Shown: positions 16,228 to 24,669, counted from the first letter of the stretch. The stretch: DNA of 64,000 nucleotides from Pseudomonas_T sp032052615 (GCA_032052615.1 DAMBWF010000005.1:62001-126000), one strand, 5' to 3'. Notes: a model not told the origin generated them from the sequence alone. Translations and numbers: made by a program.

Positions 16228-17073
16228 ATGATGCCTGCATCGGCGCTTGCTGAAATCCTGAAGAAATACGAAGGCGAACTGCTCGAAGAGTGGATCAGCG
16301 CGCAACGGGCCGCCGGCATCCGCAGCGACCTGGTCGATCTCGATACCGTCATGAGCAACTCCCGGGAACTGCTCGGGCTGCTTGCCAAGGCCGTGACCGA
16401 GGGCAACCAGGACATCTATTCCCGCCCATGGGAGCCGGTCCGCGCGATGATCGAGCGGTTGTCCCGGGTGCAAAGCCGCCAGGGTTTCACGCCGTCGGAA
16501 ACCGCGACCTTCGTGTTCTCGCTGAAGGAACCGCTGTTCGCCAAGCTCCAGGCCCATTGCGACCATAGCCTGGAAGAGATCTGGACCGCCACGCGCCTGC
16601 TCGATCGACTGGGCCTGTACAGCATGGAGCACTTCATGGCGGGTCGCGAGACGGTCATCCGCGAACAGCAGGAAAGCATGCTGGAGCTATCCACGCCCGT
16701 GGTGGAGCTGTGGCAGGGCGTGCTGGCCGTTCCGCTGATCGGCTCCCTCGACAGCAACCGCACCCAGATCGTCATGGAGGCGCTGCTGCAGAAGATCGTC
16801 GAGACCGAATCCGAGATCGCCATCATCGATATCACCGGGGTTCCCACCGTCGACACCATGGTGGCCCAGCATCTTCTGAAGACCGTCACCGCCGCCAAAC
16901 TGATGGGCGCCAAGTGCATCATCAGCGGCATTCGCCCGCAGATCGCCGCGACCATCGTGCACCTGGGGGTCGAGCTGGGCGATGTGCTGACCAAGTCCTC
17001 CCTGGCCGACGCGTTCATCGTCGCGCTCCGGGAACTGGACGTTCGCCTCGTCAACAAGTCGCGTCAGCACTGA
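16228..17073 (+). CDS. rsbR: RsbR-type stressosome sensor-scaffold
   Basis: 281 residues. An RsbRD-like helical N-terminal domain (about 8-150, starting EILKKYEGELLEEWISAQRA) is joined to a C-terminal STAS domain (about 155-275). The STAS part is close to Bacillus RsbR: LSTPVVELWQGVLAVPLIGS, then IIDITGVPTVDTMVAQHLL. T210 matches the second RsbR phosphosite, and S173 sits where Bacillus RsbRA has the other phosphorylated Thr. RsbR and RsbS build the stressosome, which holds RsbT until stress. First gene of a tight operon. ATG ATG start; either Met may be used. Confidence 0.92.
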   Translation: MMPASALAEILKKYEGELLEEWISAQRAAGIRSDLVDLDTVMSNSRELLGLLAKAVTEGNQDIYSRPWEPVRAMIERLSRVQSRQGFTPSETATFVFSLKEPLFAKLQAHCDHSLEEIWTATRLLDRLGLYSMEHFMAGRETVIREQQESMLELSTPVVELWQGVLAVPLIGSLDSNRTQIVMEALLQKIVETESEIAIIDITGVPTVDTMVAQHLLKTVTAAKLMGAKCIISGIRPQIAATIVHLGVELGDVLTKSSLADAFIVALRELDVRLVNKSRQH

Positions 17074-17083
17074 GGAACGCGCC

Positions 17084-17506
17084 ATGGTGGAACGAATCCC
17101 GATTCTGAAAATGGGCAACTTCCTGTTGTTGTCCATCCAGGTCGATATGCATGACCAACTCGCGCTCGACCTGCAGGACGATCTCACCGCGCAAATCGTC
17201 AAGTACCGCTCCAAGGGCGTGCTGATCGATATTTCCTCCCTGGAGATCGTTGATTCCTTCATCGGCCGCATGCTGTCCCATATCGCCCAGGTATCACGCA
17301 TTCTCGATGCCAAGGTCATCGTGGTGGGCATGCAACCCGCGGTGGCGATCACACTGGTGGAGCTCGGGCTTTCCCTCGATGGCATCGCCACCGCACTGAA
17401 TGTCGAGAAGGGCATGCGCCGCTTGGAAAAGATGGTGGTCGACGACCTGAACCTGGAGCCAGAGAGTGGGGAAGAGAGAGATATTTCCGCTGAAGCAGGA
17501 GACTGA
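17084..17506 (+). CDS. rsbS: RsbS-type STAS scaffold protein
   Basis: 140 residues, a single STAS domain. IPILKMGNFLLLSIQVDMHD and VLIDISSLEIVDSFIGRMLS match RsbS, with S58 in the EIVDSFI loop at the site phosphorylated by RsbT (Ser59 in Bacillus). An extra acidic C-terminal tail (about 122-140) is present because the 3' end is shared with rsbT over 41 nt. It partners RsbR in the stressosome core. Confidence 0.93.
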   Translation: MVERIPILKMGNFLLLSIQVDMHDQLALDLQDDLTAQIVKYRSKGVLIDISSLEIVDSFIGRMLSHIAQVSRILDAKVIVVGMQPAVAITLVELGLSLDGIATALNVEKGMRRLEKMVVDDLNLEPESGEERDISAEAGD

Positions 17507-17864
17507 CATCGTTCTCATTCGGCAACGGGTCCGCAAATATGCCGAGGAGGTCAGGCTGGGCATCGTGTCGCAGACAAAGATCGTCACGGCCGCCAGCGAA
17601 ATCGCCCGTAACGCCTTGATCTACGGCGGGGGCGGGGAGTGTGTGCTGGAAGAATGCACCCGCGACGGCCGCCGCGCGGTCTACCTGTGCATCTCCGACC
17701 AGGGCGCCGGCATAGCCGATATCGAGCGAGCCATGGTCGACGGCTATACCTCGGGCAATGGCCTGGGGCTCGGCCTGAGCGGCGCCAAGCGGCTGGTGGA
17801 TGCGTTCGCCATCGAGAGCGCGCCCGGCCAGGGCACCCGAGTCGAGCTATGGAAATGGAGATAG
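17466..17864 (+). CDS. rsbT: RsbT-type serine/threonine kinase
   Basis: 132 residues, a GHKL-fold serine kinase. N-box ASEIARNALIYGGGG, G1 DQGAGI, and G2 SGNGLGLGLSGAKRLVD are intact. It should phosphorylate RsbR and RsbS and leave the stressosome on stress to activate a partner. In Bacillus that partner is the phosphatase RsbU; no RsbU is encoded here. The gene overlaps rsbS by 41 nt and the next gene by 16 nt, so translation is probably coupled. Confidence 0.92.
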   Translation: MGKREIFPLKQETDIVLIRQRVRKYAEEVRLGIVSQTKIVTAASEIARNALIYGGGGECVLEECTRDGRRAVYLCISDQGAGIADIERAMVDGYTSGNGLGLGLSGAKRLVDAFAIESAPGQGTRVELWKWR

Positions 17865-18838
17865 CGTCGCGCTACGTCACTCTGGTGTTGCCGGTCTCCG
17901 AGGAAGCCCATGTGGACGGCGCGCGGCGGGCCGTGATGCACGAAGCGAAGCTCCTGATCGACGATGAAACGGTGCTCGGGCGGATTACCCTCGTGGCGCA
18001 GGAAGCGGCGCGCAACCTGGTGGTGCATGCCGGGCACGGCGAGCTTCATGTCAGTTACGACGAGTGGCACTTCGACCTGCTGGCGGTGGATACCGGCCCG
18101 GGCATGAGCAACGTCGCCCAGTGCCTGACCGACCACTTCTCGACCCGCGGCACGCTCGGCGCGGGGCTCGGGGCGATCAAGCGCCTGTCCGATCGATTCG
18201 ACATCCATTCCCAGCCCGGCAAGGGCACCGTGGTTCTCGCGCGCTTCGAGTTGCGGACGCCGCCGCGTCTGGAGCTGGTGGCGGGCGCGGTGTGCACGCC
18301 GTACCCCGGCGAAGAGCTGGCGGGCGATGCCTGGGCGGTGAAGGGGAATCGGGTGATGCTCTGCGATGGCCTGGGCCATGGCCTGGCGGCCCACATGGCC
18401 AGTTCCCGCGCGCGTGATCTGTTCCTCGCCCACGACCCGCGGATGCCGTTGGCCGACTTCATGGGGCAGGCCCATCGGGCCTTGAGCAGCACCCGGGGCG
18501 GCGCCATGGCGGTGGCGGAAGTCCTGCCGCAGGCTGGGCAACTGAACTTCTGCGGCATCGGCAACATCGCGGGGTTGCTGGTCGCGGATCGTGCCCGGGG
18601 GTTGGTTTCGAGCAATGGCACCATCGGCTACAAGGCCGGTCGAATCCAGTCATACACCTACCCGTGGGACGACACTTCCTTGTTGATCATGAGCTCGGAT
18701 GGCATTACCAGCCGGTGCACGCCGGACGCTTATCCCGGCCTTGTCCATCGCCACCCCGCGGTTATCGCGGCCGCGCTGCACCGCGATTACAAGCGCCTCA
18801 ACGACGACGCCACGCTGCTGGTGTTCAAACATGCCTGA
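17849..18838 (+). CDS. ATPase-PP2C fusion, RsbX-like phosphatase
   Basis: 329 residues from the ATG at 17849 (an ATG at 17855 is also possible). Residues 1-130 are an RsbW/RsbT-like GHKL ATPase (QEAARNLVVHAGHG, DTGPGMSNV, GTLGAGLGAIKRLSD). Residues 140-329 are a SpoIIE/RsbX-type PP2C phosphatase (GDAWAVKGNRVMLCDGLGHG, MSSDGITSRC, DDATLLVF). In stressosomes RsbX removes phosphate from RsbR/RsbS to reset the complex; that is the likely role here. It overlaps rsbT by 16 nt and the next gene by 8 nt. Confidence 0.87.
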   Translation: MEMEIASRYVTLVLPVSEEAHVDGARRAVMHEAKLLIDDETVLGRITLVAQEAARNLVVHAGHGELHVSYDEWHFDLLAVDTGPGMSNVAQCLTDHFSTRGTLGAGLGAIKRLSDRFDIHSQPGKGTVVLARFELRTPPRLELVAGAVCTPYPGEELAGDAWAVKGNRVMLCDGLGHGLAAHMASSRARDLFLAHDPRMPLADFMGQAHRALSSTRGGAMAVAEVLPQAGQLNFCGIGNIAGLLVADRARGLVSSNGTIGYKAGRIQSYTYPWDDTSLLIMSSDGITSRCTPDAYPGLVHRHPAVIAAALHRDYKRLNDDATLLVFKHA

Positions 18839-20594
18839 ACGCTGCCTGATTTCCAGCCTTATCATCGGGGGAGAACTTGACATCGTCCGCTGTCGCCAGC
18901 GCGCCAAGCGCATCGCCAGTTGGATCGGCCTGTCCAACGTTGAACAGATCCGCATCGCCACCAGCGTGTCCGAGCTGGCCCGCAACATCTACCAGTACGC
19001 CACCCGCGGCCGGTTCGATTTCTACCTCACCCGCGACGCGCGAGGTGACCTGGACCGCCTGCAATTCGAGGCGCTGGATCAGGGGCAGGGCATCGCCTCG
19101 CTCCAAGCCGTGCTGGACGGCACCTATGTGTCCCCCACCGGCATGGGCATCGGCTTGCGGGGCGCCCAGCGACTGATGGACGAATTCGCCATCGAAAGCA
19201 CGTCCAGCGGCACGCGGATCGTGGCCGCCAAGCGCTTCCCGCCACGGCCGTTCCCCGAGGCCGACGCGTTCGCCCGGTTCCAGGCTCAGTACAACGAGCA
19301 GGAGCCGCTGGACCCCTATCAGGTCATGCGCTCCCAGAACGAGGAGCTGCTGGTGGCCAGTGACGAGTTGCGGCGCAAGCAGCAGGAACTGGAAGACACC
19401 AATCTGGAGCTGGAAAACACCAACAAGGGTGTGGTGGCGCTGTATTCGGAGCTGGAGAAGGCCTCTCAGGAGCTCAAGGAGGCGAGCGAGGCGAAGAGCC
19501 GCTTTTTCTCCAACATGACCCATGAGTTCCGCACGCCGATCAACATCATCGAGAACATTTCCAAGCTGTTGCTCAGCGGAGCGGACGGCCCGCTCAACGA
19601 GGAGCAGTCCAAGCAGGTGCGCTTCATCACGGACGCCGTCGCGGAACTGTCAACCCTGGTCAGCGAACTGCTCGAACTGGCCGAGGTGCAGTCCGGACGC
19701 ATGACCGTCGTCTCCGAGCCGTTCAGCCTGACCGCCTTCATGGAGAAGCTGGAAGCCTTCACCTCGGCGCTGGCCCTGCGCTATCCCCAGTTGAGCTACC
19801 GGATCGACCTGCCCGATGAGGACATCGTCGTGCATTCCGACCAGAACCGGCTGTTCCAGATCATGCGCAACCTGATTTCCAACGCGTTCAAGTACACCCC
19901 CGAGGGCAGCGTGCGGGTGGGGTGCTACCACACGGGCGCCAATACCGTGGAGTTTCGCGTGGCGGACACTGGAATCGGCATCTCCGAGGAGAACCAGCGT
20001 TATGTGTTCGACGAGTTCTACCGCATCAAGACCTCGACGTTGAAGCATATCGAGGGCACGGGGCTGGGGCTGGCCCTGGCCCAGAAGGTCGCCACCCTGC
20101 TCAGGGGCGAACTGGCCCTGACCAGCCAGGAGGGTGTCGGCAGCAAGTTTTACCTGCGCTTGCCGATCCAGTCCGCCGAGGACAGCGAAAGCATCGAGAC
20201 GCTGGACTTGTCGGGCACCACGATCCTGCTGATCGACGACAATCCCGCGGACCGCTATATCGTCACCAAGGCGCTGGCCGCCTACGATCCCGTGCTGATC
20301 GAGGCGGACAGCGCCCGGGCCAGCATGGACAAGCTCAACGTCATCCGTCCGGACATCATTCTGCTCGATCTGGATCTACCCGATATCGGTGGCGAGGAGC
20401 TGCTGGACAGCATGGACTCGAGCATGAGTCGCCGCGTGCTGGTGAACACCGCCCAGCAATTGGGCGAGGTGGATCGGGCCCGGTTGGCGACCCTTTGCCA
20501 TGGGGTCCTGCAGAAGTCGGAACCCGATTACGTCGATCAATTGCTGCGGCAGGTGAAGAGCTTGGCGGAGAGCCTCAATCATGAAAGAACGTAA
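18831..20594 (+). CDS. Hybrid histidine kinase with N-terminal RsbW/T-like ATPase
   Basis: 587 residues from the ATG at 18831, which overlaps the phosphatase stop. Order: a serine-kinase-like GHKL domain (about 1-130; SVSELARNIYQYATRG, GMGIGLRGAQRLMDE); a coiled coil (about 165-220); HisKA with phosphoacceptor H231 (SNMTHEFRTPINI); a second GHKL ATPase (NLISNAFKYTPEG, DTGIGI, GTGLGLALAQ); and a receiver domain with D513 (IILLDLDLPDIGG). No membrane segment. It is probably the output kinase of the stressosome, with the first ATPase a candidate docking or switching domain. Confidence 0.88.
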   Translation: MPERCLISSLIIGGELDIVRCRQRAKRIASWIGLSNVEQIRIATSVSELARNIYQYATRGRFDFYLTRDARGDLDRLQFEALDQGQGIASLQAVLDGTYVSPTGMGIGLRGAQRLMDEFAIESTSSGTRIVAAKRFPPRPFPEADAFARFQAQYNEQEPLDPYQVMRSQNEELLVASDELRRKQQELEDTNLELENTNKGVVALYSELEKASQELKEASEAKSRFFSNMTHEFRTPINIIENISKLLLSGADGPLNEEQSKQVRFITDAVAELSTLVSELLELAEVQSGRMTVVSEPFSLTAFMEKLEAFTSALALRYPQLSYRIDLPDEDIVVHSDQNRLFQIMRNLISNAFKYTPEGSVRVGCYHTGANTVEFRVADTGIGISEENQRYVFDEFYRIKTSTLKHIEGTGLGLALAQKVATLLRGELALTSQEGVGSKFYLRLPIQSAEDSESIETLDLSGTTILLIDDNPADRYIVTKALAAYDPVLIEADSARASMDKLNVIRPDIILLDLDLPDIGGEELLDSMDSSMSRRVLVNTAQQLGEVDRARLATLCHGVLQKSEPDYVDQLLRQVKSLAESLNHERT

Positions 20595-21702
20595 ACGCAT
20601 CGCGATCATCGATGACACCGCCGCCAACCGTTATGTCCTCAAGAAGATCCTCGTCAGCCAGCAGGATTACGACGTGCTGGAGGCGGGCACCGGACGCGAG
20701 GGCCTGGAGCTGATCGACCGCAACACTGACTTGGTGATCGTCGATGTCAATCTACCGGACATGACCGGCTTCGAACTGGTCCAAGCCTTGGAGGCTCGCC
20801 TCGGCAAGGAAGGGTTGCCACCGGTCATCAACATCTCGGCCACGTTCATCACTGGCAAGGATAAGGCCATGGGGCTGACCAGTGGCGCCCAGGCCTACCT
20901 GACCCATCCGATCAACCCGGACGAAGTCCTGGCGACCATCACCTTGCTGCTGGAATCGAACACCCGCCTCGCCCACATGGAGAATCAGCGGAACATCGCC
21001 ATCGCCCGCAGCGAGAACCTGGAAACCGAAAAGATCATGCTGGAGCGTTTCATGCGCTCCCTCAGCCACGACCTGCGCTCGCCCCTGACCGCCGCTACCA
21101 TGGTGGTCAAGCTGATGAAGAAAAAGCCGGAGCGGCGCAACGAGGAAATGCTGCAGATCCTCGACGAGAACCTGGTGCGCATGGCGCAGATGATCACCAA
21201 CGTGCTGGATATCTCCCATGTCAGCCTGGGCGGCAGCGTGCCCCTGCGAGGCGAGAAGCAGGAGCTGCACAGCCTGCTCCGCGAGTCGATAGAGAACCTT
21301 CGCCTGCAGGTGGAGAACGACATCCGCCTGGAGCTGGAAGAGGGCGAGCAATTGGTCTACTGGGACAAGCAGGCCTTCCTGCGAATCGTCGATAACCTGG
21401 TAATCAATGCCTCCAAGCACGGCACTCCCCTGGAACCGATTCTGGTGACCCAGCGACGAGAACAGGACCAGATCGTCATCAGTGTGATCAACGAAGGGCG
21501 CATGCCGAAGGACGTGCTGGATAACTTGGCGACGCCTTATTTCATCTCCTCCCGCAGCGATACCCACGGTTGGGGGCTGGGCCTTCCCATCGTCAAGGCG
21601 CTCAGCGAGAGCTTCGGCGGTCGCGCGCTGTTCTCCAACGATGCGGAAGAAGGCAAGGTCCGAGTGGAGATCCACCTGCCGGTGACCGTGGTCCAAGGCT
21701 GA
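20581..21702 (+). CDS. Receiver-histidine kinase hybrid
   Basis: 373 residues. N-terminal receiver (about 4-120) with acidic pocket DD near 11-12 and phosphoacceptor D55. The switch Lys of the usual KP motif is His109 (LTHPINPDE). A coiled coil leads to HisKA with H163 (SLSHDLRSPLT) and an ATPase domain (DNLVINASKHG, WGLGLPIVKALSE). It has no DNA-binding or other output domain, so the signal must go on to an unlinked receiver or return to the receiver of the preceding gene. Overlaps that gene by 14 nt; last member of the operon. Confidence 0.86.
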   Translation: MKERKRIAIIDDTAANRYVLKKILVSQQDYDVLEAGTGREGLELIDRNTDLVIVDVNLPDMTGFELVQALEARLGKEGLPPVINISATFITGKDKAMGLTSGAQAYLTHPINPDEVLATITLLLESNTRLAHMENQRNIAIARSENLETEKIMLERFMRSLSHDLRSPLTAATMVVKLMKKKPERRNEEMLQILDENLVRMAQMITNVLDISHVSLGGSVPLRGEKQELHSLLRESIENLRLQVENDIRLELEEGEQLVYWDKQAFLRIVDNLVINASKHGTPLEPILVTQRREQDQIVISVINEGRMPKDVLDNLATPYFISSRSDTHGWGLGLPIVKALSESFGGRALFSNDAEEGKVRVEIHLPVTVVQG

Positions 21703-21947
21703 GGTCGCCCCGTTGGAAGAAAATTGGCCATCGGCCCCAGGCTGGCCTACAGTGAAACAGGACAGCGGAAGTCCTTGTAACGTGTCTAGCATCGCCCTTG
21801 GCCGGTTTGCTCACTCCTGCGGGCCAAGGGCGAGCGCAGTTTTCTCCCTCACTGATCTCACCTTCCATCTCGCAGTAGCGATTTCTTTCGCTCGTTCGTC
21901 TTGTCCGTAAGACCTCTTTTCGTCGAGGCACGCAAGGACACGATGCC

Positions 21948-22244
21948 ATGGGCTCCGAATACAACCAGTTGTTGAAGAACCGCCTGCGACGGGCGGGCCT
22001 GAGGACCAGCCTGCCTCGGCTGAAGGTGCTGGACGCGTTGCGCCAGGCGACGCAAGAACGGGGAGGGGCCTCGGCCCGGGCGTTGCACGCGGAACTGGTG
22101 GGCGCCGGTTTGCCTATTTCCCTGGCCGGGGTCCGCCAGGTGATCTGTCGCCTGAGCAGCCAAGGCGTGATCGCCCACGAGGCGAAGAATCGCTACACTT
22201 TTTCCCTGGAGACCGGTGAGCCCGGCCCCGCCACGCCTCAGTGA
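21948..22244 (+). CDS. Fur-like DNA-binding domain protein, short form
   Basis: 98 residues. The whole protein matches only the N-terminal winged helix of Fur/Zur/PerR regulators: LKNRLRRAGLRTSLPRLKVL, then ALHAELVGAGLPISLAGVRQ and VICRLSSQGVI. The Fur C-terminal dimerisation and metal-binding domain with its HxH and CxxC motifs is absent; the C-terminus is a short Gly/Pro tail. It may bind DNA by itself or interfere with Fur. AAGGA precedes the ATG. It lies 245 nt after the stressosome operon in the same direction. Confidence 0.7.
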   Translation: MGSEYNQLLKNRLRRAGLRTSLPRLKVLDALRQATQERGGASARALHAELVGAGLPISLAGVRQVICRLSSQGVIAHEAKNRYTFSLETGEPGPATPQ

Positions 22245-22501
22245 GGCAGGTGCCGATACGTCGAGGGCAGAAACGCGCGGGCCACCCGAGGCTCACGCGA
22301 CTTACGGCGCTTGGGCTCGCCGCTGGTGAGCGGCGTCTGGGGCACGGCCGCCTCCAGGACGTCTTTCTCCACGTGGGCGCACTGCTTGAGGTGGGCTCGC
22401 TGGGCGTGGGCGCGGGCGATCCGCAGCATGCCCCACAACATCGCGGCCGAAATCAGCAGCCAACCTGCGATCATCAACACGATATAGCTTTCAGCGTTCA
22501 T
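22238..22501 (-). CDS. Small single-pass membrane protein
   Basis: 87 residues from the ATG at 22501, chosen for its GGAGGA ribosome binding site. A hydrophobic helix (about 5-25, IVLMIAGWLLISAAMLWGML) is followed by a basic cytoplasmic region with His/Arg clusters and a C-terminal KRRKSREPR stretch. No recognised family. The 3' end overlaps the Fur-like gene by 7 nt, tail to tail. Confidence 0.6.
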   Translation of the reverse strand: MNAESYIVLMIAGWLLISAAMLWGMLRIARAHAQRAHLKQCAHVEKDVLEAAVPQTPLTSGEPKRRKSREPRVARAFLPSTYRHLPH

Positions 22502-22720
22502 CTCTGCTTCCTCCGCTTGTTTGCGGATACCACTCAAGGGACTAGACCGGCCCCGGCGTGCGTTTGGTTCCCCTGTAACCGCCGCTCCCCCGACGGCTGA
22601 ACCTCCGTTCGTCCGTTCATGTCCTAAATGGCATGCCCGCGGTTCGGGTGCCGGTTCGTCGCAGGCGGGCCGGATCGGCCGATCCGCAAGACATCATCAC
22701 CCGCGAGGAGGCAGCGCCAA

Positions 22721-23215
22721 TTGAGCAGTTGGGCGGAACAGGTAGGCGTGGCGTTCGCCACGGAGTTTTCCGATCTTCCCAGTCTGACCGAGGCCACCCA
22801 GATCGTTATCCGTCTGGCCTTGGCCGCGTTGCTGGGGGGGCTCCTCGGGTTCGAGCGCAGCCAGAAGGGCAAAGCCGCAGGGGTACGCACCCATATGCTG
22901 GTGGCCATCGGCTCGGCCATGTTCGTGGTGGCTCCGCTACAGGCCGGCGCCGACCCCGATGGCCTGAGCCGTGTGATTCAGGGCCTGGTGGCCGGCATCG
23001 GCTTCCTTGGCGCCGGTACCATTCTCAAGACCGGCGAACACATTTCCGATGTGAAGGGCCTGACCACCGCGGCCGGCATCTGGCTCACCGCGGCCATCGG
23101 CATGGCCTGCGGCATGGGGCGTGAGGCCAGCGCGGTGCTCAGCACGTTCCTCGCCCTGGCGATTCTCTACGGTGTCCCCCGCCTGGTAGAGCGTTTCGAC
23201 CGCGAAGACCCCTAG
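22721..23215 (+). CDS. MgtC/SapB family membrane protein
   Basis: 164 residues from a TTG at 22721, chosen because GAGGAGG lies 9 nt upstream and the upstream extension is not membrane-like. About four hydrophobic helices, with the MgtC family core: RLALAALLGGLLGFERSQKG, then GVRTHMLVAIGSAMF and IGFLGAGTILK, then VKGLTTAAGIWLTAAIGMAC. MgtC proteins affect survival at low magnesium and acid stress; the long C-terminal domain of true MgtC is absent here, so this is the short SapB-like type. Confidence 0.87.
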   Translation: MSSWAEQVGVAFATEFSDLPSLTEATQIVIRLALAALLGGLLGFERSQKGKAAGVRTHMLVAIGSAMFVVAPLQAGADPDGLSRVIQGLVAGIGFLGAGTILKTGEHISDVKGLTTAAGIWLTAAIGMACGMGREASAVLSTFLALAILYGVPRLVERFDREDP

Positions 23216-23285
23216 ATCGAACCCTTTCGCCGCGTACGCGCTCAGACAGAGACACGCCACGCAAACGAAGCCGCCGGAGGCCCCC

Positions 23286-23528
23286 ATGTTTCGCGATTTC
23301 GCCCATCACACCGCCTGGACCGATGCCATGCGCAGCGGCCGGGATTACATCGGCCTCATCGAATATCAACCCAAGGATCCTGGCGCCAGCGTGCAGGTGC
23401 TGTGGGTGATCGGCCCCGGCTGCGCCTGCGAGTCCGACGCCGAGACCTTGGCGGACAACATGCTGGAGCAGATCGCCGATATCACCCGCGACGGCGACGT
23501 GGTCTACCAGGACGGCGTCCGCCTATAG
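23286..23528 (+). CDS. Small hypothetical protein upstream of ku
   Basis: 80 residues, acidic and soluble. MFRDFAHHTAWTDAMRSGRD and LIEYQPKDPGASVQVLWVIG suggest a small alpha/beta domain; one CAC Cys pair is present. GGAGG precedes the ATG. It ends 15 nt before ku, so the two are probably co-transcribed. I recall no function. Confidence 0.62.
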   Translation: MFRDFAHHTAWTDAMRSGRDYIGLIEYQPKDPGASVQVLWVIGPGCACESDAETLADNMLEQIADITRDGDVVYQDGVRL

Positions 23529-23543
23529 GCGGCGGGAGGCGGC

Positions 23544-24476
23544 ATGGCTCGGGCGATCTGGAAAGGCGCTATCAGTTTCGGTCTGGTGCACATCCCGGTG
23601 GCGCTGGTATCGGCCCTGAACCGGCAGGGCGTGGACTTCGACTGGCTGGACAAGCGCAGCATGGACCCGGTGGGGTACAAGCGAATCAACAAGGTCACCG
23701 GCAAGGAGGTTACGAAGGAAGACATCGTCAAGGGCGTGGAGTACGAGAAGGGCAGCTACGTAGTGCTCAGCGAGGAGGAAATCCGCACGGCCCACCCCAA
23801 GTCGACCCAGACCATCGACATCCTGGCCTTCGTCGACAGTAAGGAGATATCCCTGCCCTACATCGACACGCCCTACTACCTGGCGCCGGACAAGCGAGGC
23901 GGCAAGGTCTATGCGCTGCTCAGGGAGACCCTGGTGCGAAGCGGCAAGGTGGCGGTCGCTCAGGTGGTGCTGCATACCCGCCAGCACTTGGCGGCGGTCA
24001 TGCCCCAGGGCGAGGCGCTGATGCTGGTGACGCTGCGCTGGGACGCCGAGGTGCGCACCGTCGCGGACCTGGAACTCAAGGACATGCCGGAGAAGGGCGA
24101 GTTGAGCAAGCGCGAGCTGGACATGGCCAAGCGCCTGGTGGAGGACATGTACGAGGATTGGGAGCCGTCCCGCTACCATGACACGTTCCAGGAAAAGATC
24201 ATGGCGCTGGTGGAGCGCAAGGCGAAGGAAGGCCGCATCGAAAGCGTCGAGGGCCCGGAGGAAGACGATCGCCAGAGCGCCGATGTCATCGACCTCACCG
24301 AACTGCTCAAGCGCAGCCTCGGCGGCCGCTCCGCCCGCAAAAGCAAAGGTGGAGCGGAGGGCGAGGAGGACACCCAGGCAGCCAAACCGGAAACCACCCG
24401 TAAGCGGCGTACCCGCGCGCCTTCCGCCAAGCCCGCCGGCAAGGGTGGGGCCAAGCGCAAGAGTGGCAGTCGCTAG
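23544..24476 (+). CDS. ku: Non-homologous end-joining protein Ku
   Basis: 310 residues. A Ku core (about 1-250) begins MARAIWKGAISFGLVHIPVA and includes KYxxF-type strands around DKRSMDPVGYKRINKVTGKE. The C-terminal tail (about 260-310) is Lys/Arg/Ala-rich, as in bacterial Ku, where it binds DNA. Bacterial Ku forms a ring on double-strand breaks and recruits the ligase LigD. No ligD gene is in the window; in P. aeruginosa it lies some genes away from ku. The gene leads a stress-gene block. Confidence 0.96.
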   Translation: MARAIWKGAISFGLVHIPVALVSALNRQGVDFDWLDKRSMDPVGYKRINKVTGKEVTKEDIVKGVEYEKGSYVVLSEEEIRTAHPKSTQTIDILAFVDSKEISLPYIDTPYYLAPDKRGGKVYALLRETLVRSGKVAVAQVVLHTRQHLAAVMPQGEALMLVTLRWDAEVRTVADLELKDMPEKGELSKRELDMAKRLVEDMYEDWEPSRYHDTFQEKIMALVERKAKEGRIESVEGPEEDDRQSADVIDLTELLKRSLGGRSARKSKGGAEGEEDTQAAKPETTRKRRTRAPSAKPAGKGGAKRKSGSR

Positions 24477-24517
24477 CGAGCCGGGCGGGACGGGCGTCCG
24501 CCCGCTCATCCCGACCT

Positions 24518-24544
24518 GAACTTTTACTGCCCCCTCCGTTCGGA
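24518..24544 (+). promoter_or_regulatory. Candidate AlgU (sigma-E type) promoter of the glgE operon
   Basis: GAACTT at 24518-24523 and TCGGA at 24540-24544, 16 nt apart. The P. aeruginosa AlgU consensus is GAACTT-N16/17-TCTGA, so one position differs. It lies about 125 nt before the glgE start. It would place the glucan genes under the envelope and osmotic stress sigma factor. Sequence match only. Confidence 0.5.
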
Positions 24545-24669
24545 ATTAACAAGGCGCCGGAGCAGCGACACGTCCGGCGCCGCCTCTTCGCATGCGGGCG
24601 CGCCAGCTTTCGTCGTCCGCTTGGCAGCATCCAACCGATCGACCCACCCCTGTCCAAGGAGCGCAGCCG

